Shown here one piece after another: positions 10,015 to 19,691 of a stretch of DNA of 64,000 nucleotides; the stretch's first letter is position 1, and each line of letters begins with the position of its first letter. This DNA is from Kosakonia arachidis. GTDB taxonomy: Bacteria; Pseudomonadota; Gammaproteobacteria; Enterobacterales; Enterobacteriaceae. The position numbers and the translations under genes are program-made. The stretch lies in NCBI RefSeq assembly GCF_900116535.1, contig NZ_FPAU01000011.1, positions 1 to 64,000 on the forward strand, written 5' to 3'. The notes below the pieces were generated by a model. The model worked only from the letters and a program-made list of their open reading frames with translations. It was not told the DNA's origin and searched no databases.

Positions 10015-10901
10015 TTGTTCGGCAGAATTTTCCAGAAGGCATCGATAAGCGGCTCATAGAGCCGCTTTTTTTGTACGCATACACCAAGCTCAAACGGTGT
10101 TTTTTCATCGCTACGTTCGAGGATCATCACGCGATTCCGCACTGGCTCCGGACTGTTCTCGAGCACCACTTCCGGGATCAGCGCCACGCCACACCCCAGC
10201 GCCACCATGGAGACCATTGCTTCGTGCCCGCCAACGGTCGCGTAAATGGCTGGGTTGCTGATTTTGTGGCGGCGGAACCACAGCTCAATGCGCCGACGCA
10301 CCGGCCCCTGATCGGCCATGATAAATGGCACCGTCGACCAGTCAGGCTCGGTTTGCGATACCTGGTTACGCACCGGGCACGGCAACGCTGGAGCAATCAG
10401 CACTACTGCGAGATTCTCCAGCATTGAAAACGCCACCGCGCCAGGAAGCGTTTCCGGCTTACCGGCAATCGCCAGATCCGCTTCACCGGTGACCACTTTT
10501 TCCATGGCATCGGCAGCATCGCCGGTTGTGAGTTTGATCTCCACCGACGGATGTTCAGCACGGAAGTGGTCGAGGATTGGCGGTAAATGGCTGTAGGCTG
10601 CGGTGACCGAACAGAACAAGTGTAGCTCGCCGGAGAGTGACGGGCCTTGCTGGTCTATCGAATGGCGGAGTTGCTGATACTGTAATAACGTTTGTTGAGC
10701 AAAGGTGCGTAACTCTTCTCCCGCATCGGTCAGCGTGACGGTGCGGTTATCGCGTACAAACAGCGGTTGCCCAAGATCTTCTTCCAGTCGCTGGATCTGG
10801 CGTGAAAGCGTGGAGGGACTGACATGCATAGCGCGCGCGCTGCGGCCAAAATGGCGGCTTTCCGCCAGATGCAGGAAGGTTTTCAGATCGCGTAAATCCA
10901 T
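10011..10901 (-). CDS. ilvY: LysR-family activator IlvY
   Basis: A LysR-type activator of ilvC that responds to the IlvC substrates acetolactate and acetohydroxybutyrate. The N-terminal HTH is RHFGRSARAMHVSPSTLSRQ (residues 16-35), followed by the linker helix and an effector domain. At 296 residues it is one shorter than the E. coli protein. It is divergent from ilvC, with a perfect dyad 20 bp upstream of its start, and its 3' end overlaps ilvA tail to tail. Confidence 0.96.
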   Translation of the reverse strand: MDLRDLKTFLHLAESRHFGRSARAMHVSPSTLSRQIQRLEEDLGQPLFVRDNRTVTLTDAGEELRTFAQQTLLQYQQLRHSIDQQGPSLSGELHLFCSVTAAYSHLPPILDHFRAEHPSVEIKLTTGDAADAMEKVVTGEADLAIAGKPETLPGAVAFSMLENLAVVLIAPALPCPVRNQVSQTEPDWSTVPFIMADQGPVRRRIELWFRRHKISNPAIYATVGGHEAMVSMVALGCGVALIPEVVLENSPEPVRNRVMILERSDEKTPFELGVCVQKKRLYEPLIDAFWKILPNN

Positions 10902-10921
10902 GAGACAGACTCCACAAATTT

Positions 10922-10942
10922 ACATTGCAAAAATTGCAATGT
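10922..10942. promoter_or_regulatory. IlvY operator (O1-like dyad)
   Basis: A perfect inverted repeat ACATTGCAA-AAA-TTGCAATGT in the ilvY-ilvC gap. LysR regulators bind such a site near their own promoter and a second one overlapping the target -35. The second site, toward ilvC, is not clear by eye. The next stretch, 10944-11000, is AT-rich and includes GTCATATAGT, a possible ilvC -10 region. Confidence 0.8.
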
Positions 10943-11056
10943 GACATTGTTAATATATCAATTTAAGCAACGCATTTCCTGTCATATAGTGGGTTCAATC
11001 TCGCAATCAGCGAACTGAACAATAAGCACGACAACACAACATCATGAGGTCTTACC

Positions 11057-12532
11057 ATGGCTAACTACTTTAATACACTGAACCTGCGCCAGCAGTTGGC
11101 ACAGCTGGGTAAATGTCGCTTTATGGCGCGTGAGGAATTTGCCGATGGCGCAAGCTACCTTCAGGGTAAAAAAGTGGTCATTGTCGGCTGTGGAGCTCAA
11201 GGTCTTAACCAGGGCCTGAACATGCGCGACTCTGGTCTGGATATTTCTTACGCTCTGCGTAAAGAAGCTATCGCAGAAAAACGTGCCTCCTGGCGTAAAG
11301 CGACTGAAAATGGTTTTAAAGTAGGGACCTACGAAGAACTGATCCCGCAGGCGGATCTGGTTGTTAACCTGACGCCGGACAAGCAGCACTCTGACGTTGT
11401 GCGCTCCGTACAGCCGCTGATGAAAGATGGCGCGGCACTGGGTTACTCCCACGGTTTTAACATCGTCGAAGTGGGCGAGCAGATCCGTAAAGACATCACT
11501 GTCGTGATGGTGGCACCGAAGTGCCCGGGTACGGAAGTGCGTGAAGAGTACAAACGCGGCTTTGGCGTACCGACACTTATCGCTGTTCACCCGGAAAACG
11601 ATCCGAAAGGCGAAGGCATGGCGATTGCTAAAGCATGGGCTGCGGCCACCGGCGGCCACCGCGCAGGCGTTCTGGAATCCTCTTTCGTAGCGGAAGTGAA
11701 ATCTGACCTGATGGGTGAGCAGACCATTCTCTGCGGTATGTTACAGGCAGGTTCTCTGCTGTGCTTCGACAAACTGGTGTCCGAGGGTACTGACCCGGCT
11801 TATGCAGAAAAACTGATTCAGTTTGGTTGGGAAACCGTAACCGAAGCTCTGAAGCAGGGTGGGATTACGCTGATGATGGATCGTCTGTCTAACCCGGCGA
11901 AACTGCGTGCTTACGCGCTGTCCGAACAACTGAAAGGTATTATGGCGCCGCTGTTCCAGAAACATATGGACGATATCATCTCTGGCGCATTCTCTTCTGG
12001 CATGATGGCTGACTGGGCCAACGATGATAAAAAACTGCTGACCTGGCGTGAAGAGACCGGTAAAACCGCATTCGAAACCGCACCGCAGTTTGAAGGCAAA
12101 ATTAGCGAGCAAGAGTACTTTGATAAAGGCGTGTTGATGATTGCGATGGTGAAAGCGGGCGTTGAACTGGCGTTCGAAACCATGGTGGCTTCCGGCATTA
12201 TCGAAGAGTCCGCTTACTATGAATCGCTGCACGAACTGCCGCTGATTGCCAACACCATCGCGCGTAAACGTCTGTATGAGATGAACGTGGTAATTTCCGA
12301 TACCGCAGAGTACGGCAACTATCTGTTCTCTTACGCTTGCGTACCGCTGCTGAAAGAGTTTATGACTACGCTGCAAACCGGCGATTTGGGAAAAGCGCTT
12401 GCGGAAGGCGCGGTTGATAACGCGCAACTGCGTGATGTGAATGAAGCGATTCGCGGCCATGCGATTGAAAAAGTTGGCCAGAAACTGCGTGGCTACATGA
12501 CGGATATGAAACGTATCGCGGTAGCGGGTTAA
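11057..12532 (+). CDS. ilvC: Ketol-acid reductoisomerase (class II, long form)
   Basis: NADPH- and Mg-dependent acetohydroxyacid isomeroreductase of 491 residues, the long enterobacterial form with a duplicated C-terminal knotted domain. The Rossmann loop GCGAQG is at 44-49. It follows AHAS in Val and Ile synthesis. It stands alone, divergent from ilvY, preceded by the SD ATGAGGTCTTACC, and ends in a strong terminator at 12576-12609. Confidence 0.98.
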   Translation: MANYFNTLNLRQQLAQLGKCRFMAREEFADGASYLQGKKVVIVGCGAQGLNQGLNMRDSGLDISYALRKEAIAEKRASWRKATENGFKVGTYEELIPQADLVVNLTPDKQHSDVVRSVQPLMKDGAALGYSHGFNIVEVGEQIRKDITVVMVAPKCPGTEVREEYKRGFGVPTLIAVHPENDPKGEGMAIAKAWAAATGGHRAGVLESSFVAEVKSDLMGEQTILCGMLQAGSLLCFDKLVSEGTDPAYAEKLIQFGWETVTEALKQGGITLMMDRLSNPAKLRAYALSEQLKGIMAPLFQKHMDDIISGAFSSGMMADWANDDKKLLTWREETGKTAFETAPQFEGKISEQEYFDKGVLMIAMVKAGVELAFETMVASGIIEESAYYESLHELPLIANTIARKRLYEMNVVISDTAEYGNYLFSYACVPLLKEFMTTLQTGDLGKALAEGAVDNAQLRDVNEAIRGHAIEKVGQKLRGYMTDMKRIAVAG

Positions 12533-12575
12533 TTTCCCGGCAGGCGGTATTCGTCAGGCTGTAAAGCTAAGATGT

Positions 12576-12609
12576 AAGCCCGGAGGCACGCACGCCTCCG
12601 GGCTTTTTT
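12576..12609 (+). terminator. ilvC terminator
   Basis: AAGCCCGGAGGC-ACGCAC-GCCTCCGGGCTT followed by a T-run. A 12-bp stem, textbook intrinsic terminator. Confidence 0.93.
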
Positions 12610-12666
12610 ACGTCCTGGCATCAGTTACGATCTTTTTTTGATCATTCGCTTGTTGGATACCTTCTT

Positions 12667-12687
12667 ATGTAATATTGTTAGTTACAT
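12667..12687. promoter_or_regulatory. Palindrome over the start codon of the Rrf2 gene
   Basis: ATGTAA-TATTGTTAG-TTACAT, a perfect 6-bp inverted repeat with a 9-bp spacer. Its right arm runs into the chosen ATG at 12686. Rrf2 proteins are dimeric and commonly repress their own promoters, so this is a candidate autoregulatory operator. No experiment supports it. Confidence 0.5.
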
Positions 12688-13123
12688 GAAAATAAATAAC
12701 TCATTTTCCGCGACATTGCACATCCTGCTCCACATGGAACAGGCCGATAGCCCGATGACATCGGAACAGATGGCTGAATACATTGACGGTAATCCTGCGT
12801 TTATTCGCAAGTTGCTCGCCGGGTTACGGGAAAAGCAGATTGTCTGTGCGACCAAAGGGCACCACGGCGGCTGGCGGCTTTGTCGCTCCGCCAGTCATGT
12901 CACTCTCTACGACATCTACATTGCACTGGGATCTCCTGCGTTGTTCGCATTAGGCAATCGTAATGAGAACCCTGAGTGTCTGGTTGAGCAAGGGGTGAAC
13001 CGGGTGATGTCATCGACGCTTGCCGACGCACAATCACTGATTCTCGAACGTTTTAAAAACCTGACGCTACAAGATATCGGCGCGGAATTTATCAGTTATT
13101 TCAGCGAAAAGGGGCACCACTGA
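12686..13123 (+). CDS. Rrf2-family transcriptional regulator
   Basis: A 145-residue winged-helix protein. The helix-turn-helix (about 24-50: TSEQMAEYIDGNPAFIRKLL) and the wing KGHHGGWRL (57-65) are typical of the Rrf2 family, closest in style to Bacillus YwnA. It lacks the three-cysteine Fe-S cluster pattern of IscR/NsrR: cysteines occur only at 54, 66 and 98. The start at ATG 12686 fits the family N-terminus; an upstream in-frame ATG at 12638 would add 16 unlikely residues. It is coupled to the next gene by a TGATG overlap. E. coli K-12 has no gene here. The effector and targets are unknown. Confidence 0.85.
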   Translation: MKINNSFSATLHILLHMEQADSPMTSEQMAEYIDGNPAFIRKLLAGLREKQIVCATKGHHGGWRLCRSASHVTLYDIYIALGSPALFALGNRNENPECLVEQGVNRVMSSTLADAQSLILERFKNLTLQDIGAEFISYFSEKGHH

Positions 13124-13488
13124 TGATTGAAAATTTAACAACCTGCCTGATGATTGCACTGGCTGCCAGCAGCATTTCAATAACGGTAACGCAAACGGAG
13201 CTATTTGCGGCTTATCGTGAATGGACGGTGAAAAAGAACGCGATGATAGGGCACTTGTTTCAGTGTTTCTATTGTCTCAGCCACTGGGCGGTATTTGGCG
13301 GCATGTTGGTGTACCGCCCTGCACTGCTGCATAGCGGTATCGCATTGATTGACTGGGTGATGACGGCGTTTATTACCATTACCCTGGCGACGTTGATTAA
13401 TGGACTGATGTTTAAAGTGTTCCAGGCGGCAATCAGCATGCATGTGATGAAGCATGACGCGCAGCAGAAGCTCCAATCACACAAATAA
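13123..13488 (+). CDS. Small membrane protein, DUF1360-like
   Basis: A 121-residue protein with hydrophobic segments at about 5-25, 52-65 and 74-97, and the motif FQCFYCLSHW (46-55, C48 and C51), which resembles the CxxC-type core of DUF1360 proteins. The C-terminus is basic and Gln-rich and probably cytoplasmic. Its ATG overlaps the stop of the Rrf2 gene by one base, with the SD AAAAGGGG, so both are made from one message and it is probably the regulator's target. The function is unknown. The CxxC could be redox-active or bind metal; this is only an inference. Confidence 0.75.
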   Translation: MIENLTTCLMIALAASSISITVTQTELFAAYREWTVKKNAMIGHLFQCFYCLSHWAVFGGMLVYRPALLHSGIALIDWVMTAFITITLATLINGLMFKVFQAAISMHVMKHDAQQKLQSHK

Positions 13489-13493
13489 AAGCA

Positions 13494-13513
13494 GCCTCTC
13501 TGTAATGAGAGGC
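13494..13513. terminator. Hairpin between the DUF1360-like gene and ppiC
   Basis: GCCTCTC-TGTAAT-GAGAGGC, a perfect 7-bp stem lying between two convergent genes. The T-tract is poor on the plus strand; AAAAG on the left gives a short T-run for minus-strand transcripts. Confidence 0.6.
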
Positions 13514-13520
13514 TTAATCA

Positions 13521-13850
<330 letters not shown>

Positions 13851-14064
13851 TTATACACTTCGATCTTCATTCTGCCTCGCTATGCGTTGCGCCTGCGTCT
13901 CGACTTATTCGTGGGCCTCGCACCTTTGGTGCCGCAACAAGCCGCGTTAAAATCTGTTCCCGGCAGATTCGTTATCCCGACGTGAGTAAGTGGCTGAAGA
14001 TTCGCGGTCTGAATGATTTTGTGTATATATTTCCCTTCCAGACTTTTCATTGAGTGATTTTTTT

Positions 14065-16086
14065 ATGCGTTTAAACCCCGGACAACAACAAGCTGTCGAA
14101 TTCGTCACCGGACCGTGCCTGGTGCTGGCGGGCGCGGGATCCGGTAAAACACGCGTGATCACCAACAAAATCGCTCATCTGATCCGCGGCTGTGGCTATC
14201 AGGCGAAACATATCGCGGCGGTAACGTTTACCAACAAAGCTGCTCGCGAAATGAAAGAACGTGTTGCGCAGACGCTAGGGCGCAAAGAGGCGCGTGGGCT
14301 GATGATCTCCACTTTCCACACGCTGGGGCTGAATATCATCAAACGTGAGTTCGCCGCGCTGGGGATGAAATCCAACTTTTCACTGTTTGATGATACCGAT
14401 CAGGTTGCGCTGCTGAAAGATCTGACCGAAGGACTGATCGACGATGACAAAGTGGTGTTACAGCAGTTGATCTCCACGATCTCGAACTGGAAAAACGATC
14501 TGTTGACGCCGTCGCAGGCTGCCGCACAGGCAAAGGGTGAGCGCGATCGTATTTTTGCTCACTGCTATGGCCTGTACGATAGTCATATGAAATCGTGCAA
14601 TGTGCTTGATTTCGACGATTTGATTTTGCTGCCGACACTGTTATTGCAGCGCAATGAAGAGGTGCGCGAACGTTGGCAAAACAAGATTCGCTATCTGCTG
14701 GTGGATGAATATCAGGATACCAATACCAGCCAATACGAGCTGGTAAAATTGCTGGTTGGACAGCGTGCGCGCTTTACAGTGGTGGGCGATGACGATCAGT
14801 CGATTTACTCCTGGCGCGGCGCGCGTCCGCAAAACCTGGTGCTGCTGAGTCAGGATTTTCCGGCGTTGCAGGTGATTAAGCTGGAGCAAAACTACCGCTC
14901 ATCCGGGCGTATTCTGAAGGCGGCAAACATCCTGATCGCCAACAACCCACACGTATTTGAAAAGCGCCTTTTTTCAGAGTTGAGCTACGGACCGGAGCTG
15001 AAGATTCTTAGCGCGAATCACGAAGAACATGAAGCCGAGCGTGTTACCGGAGAGCTGATTGCCCATCACTTCGTCAACAAAACCCAGTACAAAGATTATG
15101 CGATTCTCTATCGCGGTAACCATCAGTCACGGGTGTTTGAAAAATTCCTGATGCAGAACCGCATCCCGTACAAGATCTCGGGCGGTACGTCGTTTTTCTC
15201 GCGTCCGGAAATCAAAGACCTGCTGGCTTACTTGCGCGTGCTAACCAATACGGAAGACGACAGTGCGTTTTTGCGGATTGTGAATACACCGAAGCGTGAG
15301 ATTGGCTCAGCTACCCTGCAAAAGTTGGGGGAGTGGGCGATGCTGCGTAACAAAAGCCTTTTTGCCGCCAGCTTTGATGTTGGCCTGAATCAGACGCTTA
15401 CTGGGCGTGGTTATGAATCATTGACGCGCTTTACGCAGTGGCTTGGCGATGTGCAGCAGTTGTCTGAGCGTGAGCCAATTGCTGCGGTACGTGATTTGAT
15501 CCACGGCATCGACTATGAATCCTGGCTGTTTGAAACCTCGCCCAGCCCGAAAGCCGCTGAGATGCGGATGAAAAACGTCAACACGCTGTTCGGATGGATG
15601 ACGGAAATGCTGGAAGGAAACGAACTGGATGAGCCAATGACGCTGGCGGAAGTGGTCACGCGTTTTACCCTGCGCGATATGATGGAGCGCGGTGAGAGCG
15701 ATGACGAATCTGACCAGGTGCAGCTAATGACGCTTCACGCCTCCAAAGGGCTGGAATTTCCGTATGTCTTCCTGGTCGGTATGGAAGAGGGATTATTGCC
15801 GCATCAGAGCAGCATCGATGAGGATAATGTCGATGAAGAGCGCCGTCTTGCGTATGTAGGCATCACCCGGGCGCAGAAAGAGCTGATTTTCACTCTTTGT
15901 AAGGAGCGCCGTCAGTATGGCGAACTTATACGCCCGGAGCCCAGCCGTTTCCTGCTGGAATTACCGCAGGATGACCTGAACTGGGAGCAAGAGCGCAAAG
16001 TGGTGAGCGCTGAAGAGAGGATGCATAAAGGCCAGGCCAACGTAGCAAATATTCGCGCTATGCTGGCGAAGGCAAAAGGGAAGTAA
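14065..16086 (+). CDS. rep: ATP-dependent DNA helicase Rep
   Basis: A 3'-5' superfamily 1A helicase of 673 residues that clears proteins ahead of the replisome and helps restart forks. Walker A AGAGSGKT is at 22-29. Walker B LVDEYQDT, motif [18 protein letters not shown], and [10 protein letters not shown] follow, with [12 protein letters not shown] late in the protein. The ATG at 14065 gives the E. coli N-terminus [10 protein letters not shown]; an upstream ATG at 14050 adds five residues. It is a close paralogue of UvrD (45727-47889 in this window). Confidence 0.98.
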   Translation: MRLNPGQQQAVEFVTGPCLVLAGAGSGKTRVITNKIAHLIRGCGYQAKHIAAVTFTNKAAREMKERVAQTLGRKEARGLMISTFHTLGLNIIKREFAALGMKSNFSLFDDTDQVALLKDLTEGLIDDDKVVLQQLISTISNWKNDLLTPSQAAAQAKGERDRIFAHCYGLYDSHMKSCNVLDFDDLILLPTLLLQRNEEVRERWQNKIRYLLVDEYQDTNTSQYELVKLLVGQRARFTVVGDDDQSIYSWRGARPQNLVLLSQDFPALQVIKLEQNYRSSGRILKAANILIANNPHVFEKRLFSELSYGPELKILSANHEEHEAERVTGELIAHHFVNKTQYKDYAILYRGNHQSRVFEKFLMQNRIPYKISGGTSFFSRPEIKDLLAYLRVLTNTEDDSAFLRIVNTPKREIGSATLQKLGEWAMLRNKSLFAASFDVGLNQTLTGRGYESLTRFTQWLGDVQQLSEREPIAAVRDLIHGIDYESWLFETSPSPKAAEMRMKNVNTLFGWMTEMLEGNELDEPMTLAEVVTRFTLRDMMERGESDDESDQVQLMTLHASKGLEFPYVFLVGMEEGLLPHQSSIDEDNVDEERRLAYVGITRAQKELIFTLCKERRQYGELIRPEPSRFLLELPQDDLNWEQERKVVSAEERMHKGQANVANIRAMLAKAKGK

Positions 16087-16115
16087 AAAGGCCCGGTCGA
16101 TACCGGGTTTCATAC

Positions 16116-17600
16116 TTACTGGATTTCCAGCGGCCAGTGGACGTAACTTTGCCACTGGCTTTCCTGCTCGATTAACTCCGCACCCAGCGGGTGGCATTTC
16201 AGCCAGCCCAGCGGCAACGATAGCATCAGTATTTCTCCTCGCGCATTGACGATAATTTCTGGCAACAAATCGTCGCGACGGCGGCTGGCAAAAATAATCG
16301 CCAGGCGCAGCAGGCGGCAGAGATGTTCCGCAACGCGTGGTGGGACAGCATTTTGCTGATGCAGGGAAGAGAGATCGACGGCGTTGGTCTGATTCAGCAG
16401 CAGCGTGGCGAGCAGTTTTTTCTGCGCTGGCGTAAAGCCCGGAAGATCGAGATTTCGTACCAGCCATGCTGCATGAAGCGGTGCTTGTTTAAACTCAATA
16501 CTTAGACCAATTTCATGTAGTTCGCAGGCAACTTGCAATATTTCGATGCTGTAGGCATCAAGTTCCCACTCTTTTTCTACACTTAGCGCAAAGCGTTTTG
16601 CCAGTGCAGTCACGCGACGGGCTTGATCGGTATCAATAATAAAACGGCGCTGGATGTTGCGCAGCGTACGGCTGCGAATATCCTGATCAACCGTCAGATG
16701 TAGCATACCATAGACCAGCCCTTCACGCAGCGCGCCGCCGGCCAGCGTCATGCTGGTAATATTCATCTCGGTGAAGATAGCGATCAGAATCGCCAGCCCA
16801 CTAGGAAAGACCAGCGCGCGCTCCAGCGTCAGACCTTCGATCTCCAGCTCTTCAAGCCGCCCGCACTGAATAGCGCGCTGCTTAAGTTGCTGAAGTTTGG
16901 CGAGAGTAATGCGCTCATCCATGCCCTGCGCCATCATGATTTCTTGCAGGGCCTGCACAGTGCCGGATGCGCCAACGCATACTTTCCAGCCGTGCCGACG
17001 AAGCTCATCGGCGACCGGGCGCAGCACTTCGCGCGCAGCATGCTCTGCGGCGTCGAAATTTTCCTGTCCGAGATTGCGGTCGGTAAAAAAACGTTCAAGC
17101 CAGGTGACGCAGCCCATCGACAGACTAAACAGCGAAGTGGTTTGCGCACCGGTACCGGTCACCAGTTCGGTGCTGGCACCGCCGATATCCACTACCAGAC
17201 GCTGATCCGCACCGCCGGTGGTATGTGCAACCCCTTGATAAATCAGGCGCGCTTCTTCTTCGCCGCTGATGACCTGCACCGGGCACCCGAGGATGACTTG
17301 CGCTTTATTGAGGAATTCCTGGGCGTTGACCGCCAGGCGGAGCGTGGCAGTTGCGACAACGCGGATTTGCTGTGTCGGGATATCCTGAAGACGCTCTGAA
17401 AACAGACGCAGACACTGCCAGCCGCGTTCCATCGCCTCCTGGGAAAGCTGATTTTCACTGCTCAGGCCCGCCGCCAGGCGAACCTTGCGTTTGATGCGGG
17501 AAAGCGTCTGAATGCTTCCCGCCACCTCGCGCACAACCAGCATATGAAAACTGTTGGAGCCAAGATCAATGGCGGCATAGAGCGAGGCGGAACCAAGCAT
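16116..17600 (-). CDS. gppA: Guanosine-5'-triphosphate,3'-diphosphate pyrophosphatase
   Basis: A 494-residue Ppx/GppA phosphatase that turns pppGpp into ppGpp during the stringent response. The actin-like N-terminal fold shows [14 protein letters not shown], and [12 protein letters not shown] follows near 150. The C-terminal half is HD-like helical and clearly less similar to E. coli than the N-terminal half. Its start lies 5 bp beyond the rhlB stop, so rhlB-gppA is one operon on the minus strand. Confidence 0.96.
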   Translation of the reverse strand: MLGSASLYAAIDLGSNSFHMLVVREVAGSIQTLSRIKRKVRLAAGLSSENQLSQEAMERGWQCLRLFSERLQDIPTQQIRVVATATLRLAVNAQEFLNKAQVILGCPVQVISGEEEARLIYQGVAHTTGGADQRLVVDIGGASTELVTGTGAQTTSLFSLSMGCVTWLERFFTDRNLGQENFDAAEHAAREVLRPVADELRRHGWKVCVGASGTVQALQEIMMAQGMDERITLAKLQQLKQRAIQCGRLEELEIEGLTLERALVFPSGLAILIAIFTEMNITSMTLAGGALREGLVYGMLHLTVDQDIRSRTLRNIQRRFIIDTDQARRVTALAKRFALSVEKEWELDAYSIEILQVACELHEIGLSIEFKQAPLHAAWLVRNLDLPGFTPAQKKLLATLLLNQTNAVDLSSLHQQNAVPPRVAEHLCRLLRLAIIFASRRRDDLLPEIIVNARGEILMLSLPLGWLKCHPLGAELIEQESQWQSYVHWPLEIQ

Positions 17601-17605
17601 ATTTT

Positions 17606-18874
17606 TTAACCTGAACGACGGCGATTACGTGGCGCACCACCACTGCGGCGCGGACCGTTACCTGAGCGCGAACGCGTCAGGCGTTTCGGCGGCGGTAATT
17701 CGCTGAGCAATGCATCTGGATTGTATTTGCTCACCGGAATTGAGTGCCCAATATACGTTTCAATCGCGGGCAGGTTTAGCGCGTACTCTTCACAAGCAAG
17801 GCTGATAGAACTGCCGCTGGCACCCGCACGACCCGTACGACCGATGCGGTGCACATAATCTTCGCAGTCGTCCGGCAGATCGTAGTTAAAGACGTGGGTA
17901 ACGGCCGGAATATGCAGACCTCGCGCCGCAACGTCTGTAGCGACCAGAATATCAAGATCGCCGCGGGTAAATTCATCAAGAATACGCAGGCGTTTTTTCT
18001 GCGCTACGTCGCCAGTCAGCAGACCAACGCGATGACCATCGGCAGCCAGGTGGCCCCAGATATCTTCACAGCGGTGTTTGGTATTGGCGAAAATAATGGC
18101 GCGATCCGGCCACTCTTCTTCAATCAACGTTTGCAGCAGACGCATTTTCTCTTCATTAGAAGGATAGAAAAGCTCTTCTTTAATGCGGTGGCCGGTTTTT
18201 TGTTCCGGTTCCACTTCGACATATTCTGCGTTGTTCATCTGCTCAAATGCGAGTTCTCGTACCCGATAAGAGAGGGTGGCGGAGAACAGCATGTTCAGAC
18301 GTTGTGTCACTGCCGGCATGCGGCGGAACAGCCAGCGAATATCTTTAATAAAGCCCAGATCGTACATACGATCTGCTTCGTCCAGCACCACGACCTGAAC
18401 TGCAGCCAGGTTAATATGGTTCTGTTTGGTATAATCGATCATACGACCGGTTGTGCCGATCAGAATATCGACGCCGCTTTCCAGCACTTTGAGCTGTTTG
18501 TCGTAACCATCGCCGCCGTAAGCGAGGCCCAGCTTCAGGCCTGTTGACTGCGCAAGCGGTTCTGCATCAGCATGAATTTGTACCGCAAGTTCACGCGTCG
18601 GCGCCATAATAATTGCGCGCGGCTGGTTCACTTTTCGGTCTTCGATCGCCGGGTGAGAGAGAAGATAATGAAACGTTGACGTTAAAAACGCCATCGTTTT
18701 ACCGGTACCGGTTTGCGCCTGACCTGCAACGTCACGGCCCGCCAGCGTCAGCGGAAGGGCCAGAGCCTGTATAGGCGTGCAATTATGAAACCCTTTATTT
18801 TCAAGGGCTTCGATCACCTTTGGGTGCAGGGCGAAGTCGGAAAACTTCTGTTCAGTTAAATGTGTTTTGCTCAT
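17606..18874 (-). CDS. rhlB: ATP-dependent RNA helicase RhlB
   Basis: The DEAD-box helicase of the RNA degradosome; it binds RNase E and feeds unwound RNA to PNPase. It has 422 residues. The Q motif lies near GFHNCTPIQ (28-36), Walker A AQTGTGKT at 53-60, DEAD at 165-168, SAT in LFSATLSYR, and [10 protein letters not shown] near 335. The basic Arg/Gly-rich tail ([18 protein letters not shown]) is typical of RhlB. It is divergent from trxA and upstream of gppA. Confidence 0.97.
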   Translation of the reverse strand: MSKTHLTEQKFSDFALHPKVIEALENKGFHNCTPIQALALPLTLAGRDVAGQAQTGTGKTMAFLTSTFHYLLSHPAIEDRKVNQPRAIIMAPTRELAVQIHADAEPLAQSTGLKLGLAYGGDGYDKQLKVLESGVDILIGTTGRMIDYTKQNHINLAAVQVVVLDEADRMYDLGFIKDIRWLFRRMPAVTQRLNMLFSATLSYRVRELAFEQMNNAEYVEVEPEQKTGHRIKEELFYPSNEEKMRLLQTLIEEEWPDRAIIFANTKHRCEDIWGHLAADGHRVGLLTGDVAQKKRLRILDEFTRGDLDILVATDVAARGLHIPAVTHVFNYDLPDDCEDYVHRIGRTGRAGASGSSISLACEEYALNLPAIETYIGHSIPVSKYNPDALLSELPPPKRLTRSRSGNGPRRSGGAPRNRRRSG

Positions 18875-19018
18875 AGTGTGGTAGAATATCAGCTTACTAT
18901 TGCTTTACGAAAGCGTATCCGGTGAAATAAAGTCAACCTTTAGTTGGTTATTGTGGCATCAATACGTTGCTGTTTTATGCTACACCAACACACCAGGCTT
19001 ATTCCTGTGGAGTTATAT

Positions 19019-19348
19019 ATGAGCGATAAAATTATTCACCTGACTGACGATAGTTTTGACACGGATGTACTCAAAGCGGACGGGCTTGTTCTCGTTGATT
19101 TCTGGGCAGAGTGGTGTGGACCGTGCAAAATGATCGCCCCGATTCTGGATGAAGTCGCTAATGAGTACGAAGGCAAACTAACCATTGCGAAACTGAATAT
19201 CGACCAGAACCCAGGCACCGCGCCGAAGTATGGTATTCGTGGTATCCCAACCCTGCTGTTGTTTAAAAATGGTGAAGTGGCGGCGACCAAAGTGGGGGCC
19301 TTGTCCAAAGGCCAACTGAAAGAGTTCCTGGACGCCAACCTGGCATAA
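19019..19348 (+). CDS. trxA: Thioredoxin 1
   Basis: A 109-residue cytoplasmic thioredoxin with the active site WCGPC (C33 and C36 counting the Met) and the cis-proline loop RGIPTLLLF. It reduces ribonucleotide reductase, PAPS reductase and Msr enzymes. The start ATG 19019 follows GTGGAG. The central segment differs slightly from E. coli ([13 protein letters not shown]). It is followed by a hairpin and the rho leader. Confidence 0.98.
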   Translation: MSDKIIHLTDDSFDTDVLKADGLVLVDFWAEWCGPCKMIAPILDEVANEYEGKLTIAKLNIDQNPGTAPKYGIRGIPTLLLFKNGEVAATKVGALSKGQLKEFLDANLA

Positions 19349-19359
19349 TCTCAGGTACT

Positions 19360-19407
19360 GCCGGTGCGCCAGTCGTCCTAATTTTTTAGGATCGCTGGAC
19401 GCCCGGC
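19360..19407 (+). terminator. Long hairpin after trxA
   Basis: An imperfect 48-nt inverted repeat: outer arms GCCGG/CCGGC, CCAG/CTGG inside them, and an inner TCCTAATTTTTTAGGA. There is no T-tract after the outer stem, but the inner loop contains six T. It could be the trxA terminator or a processing/stability hairpin before the rho leader. Confidence 0.45.
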
Positions 19408-19466
19408 TTCTGCCGTGCTAATTTAGTTTTGACTTCGTTTTGAACATACCTTTAGTTGTTTGAACC

Positions 19467-19604
19467 TTGCATTACCCGATACTTCCCGCAGAGCAATATT
19501 GCCGCGACGGAAGTAAACAGATTCCGGGCTTATCACTCATTCCGTCTTATCGTTTCAGTTCTGCGTACTTTCTTGTGACCAGGCACCGATCAGATATGAG
19601 TTGA
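19467..19604 (+). CDS. rhoL: rhoL-like reading frame in the rho leader (start unclear)
   Basis: In the 343-bp trxA-rho gap one frame, ending in TGA at 19602-19604, encodes GSKQIPGLSLIP, then RFSSAY, VTRHR and DMS. This aligns with the E. coli 33-residue RhoL leader peptide as I remember it. The codon where E. coli has ATG is GAC here (19506-19508). The only standard in-frame start after the preceding stop is TTG 19467, without an evident Shine-Dalgarno sequence. An ATT at 19521 does have GGAAG 7 nt upstream. Conservation may reflect RNA-level constraint on the rho leader rather than translation. Confidence 0.4.
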   Translation: MHYPILPAEQYCRDGSKQIPGLSLIPSYRFSSAYFLVTRHRSDMS

Positions 19605-19691
19605 TGGCCGTTAACAGGCATGGATGACCCTGCCATACCATTCACAACATTAAGTTCGAGATTTACCCCGAGTTTAAGAACCCACACCATT

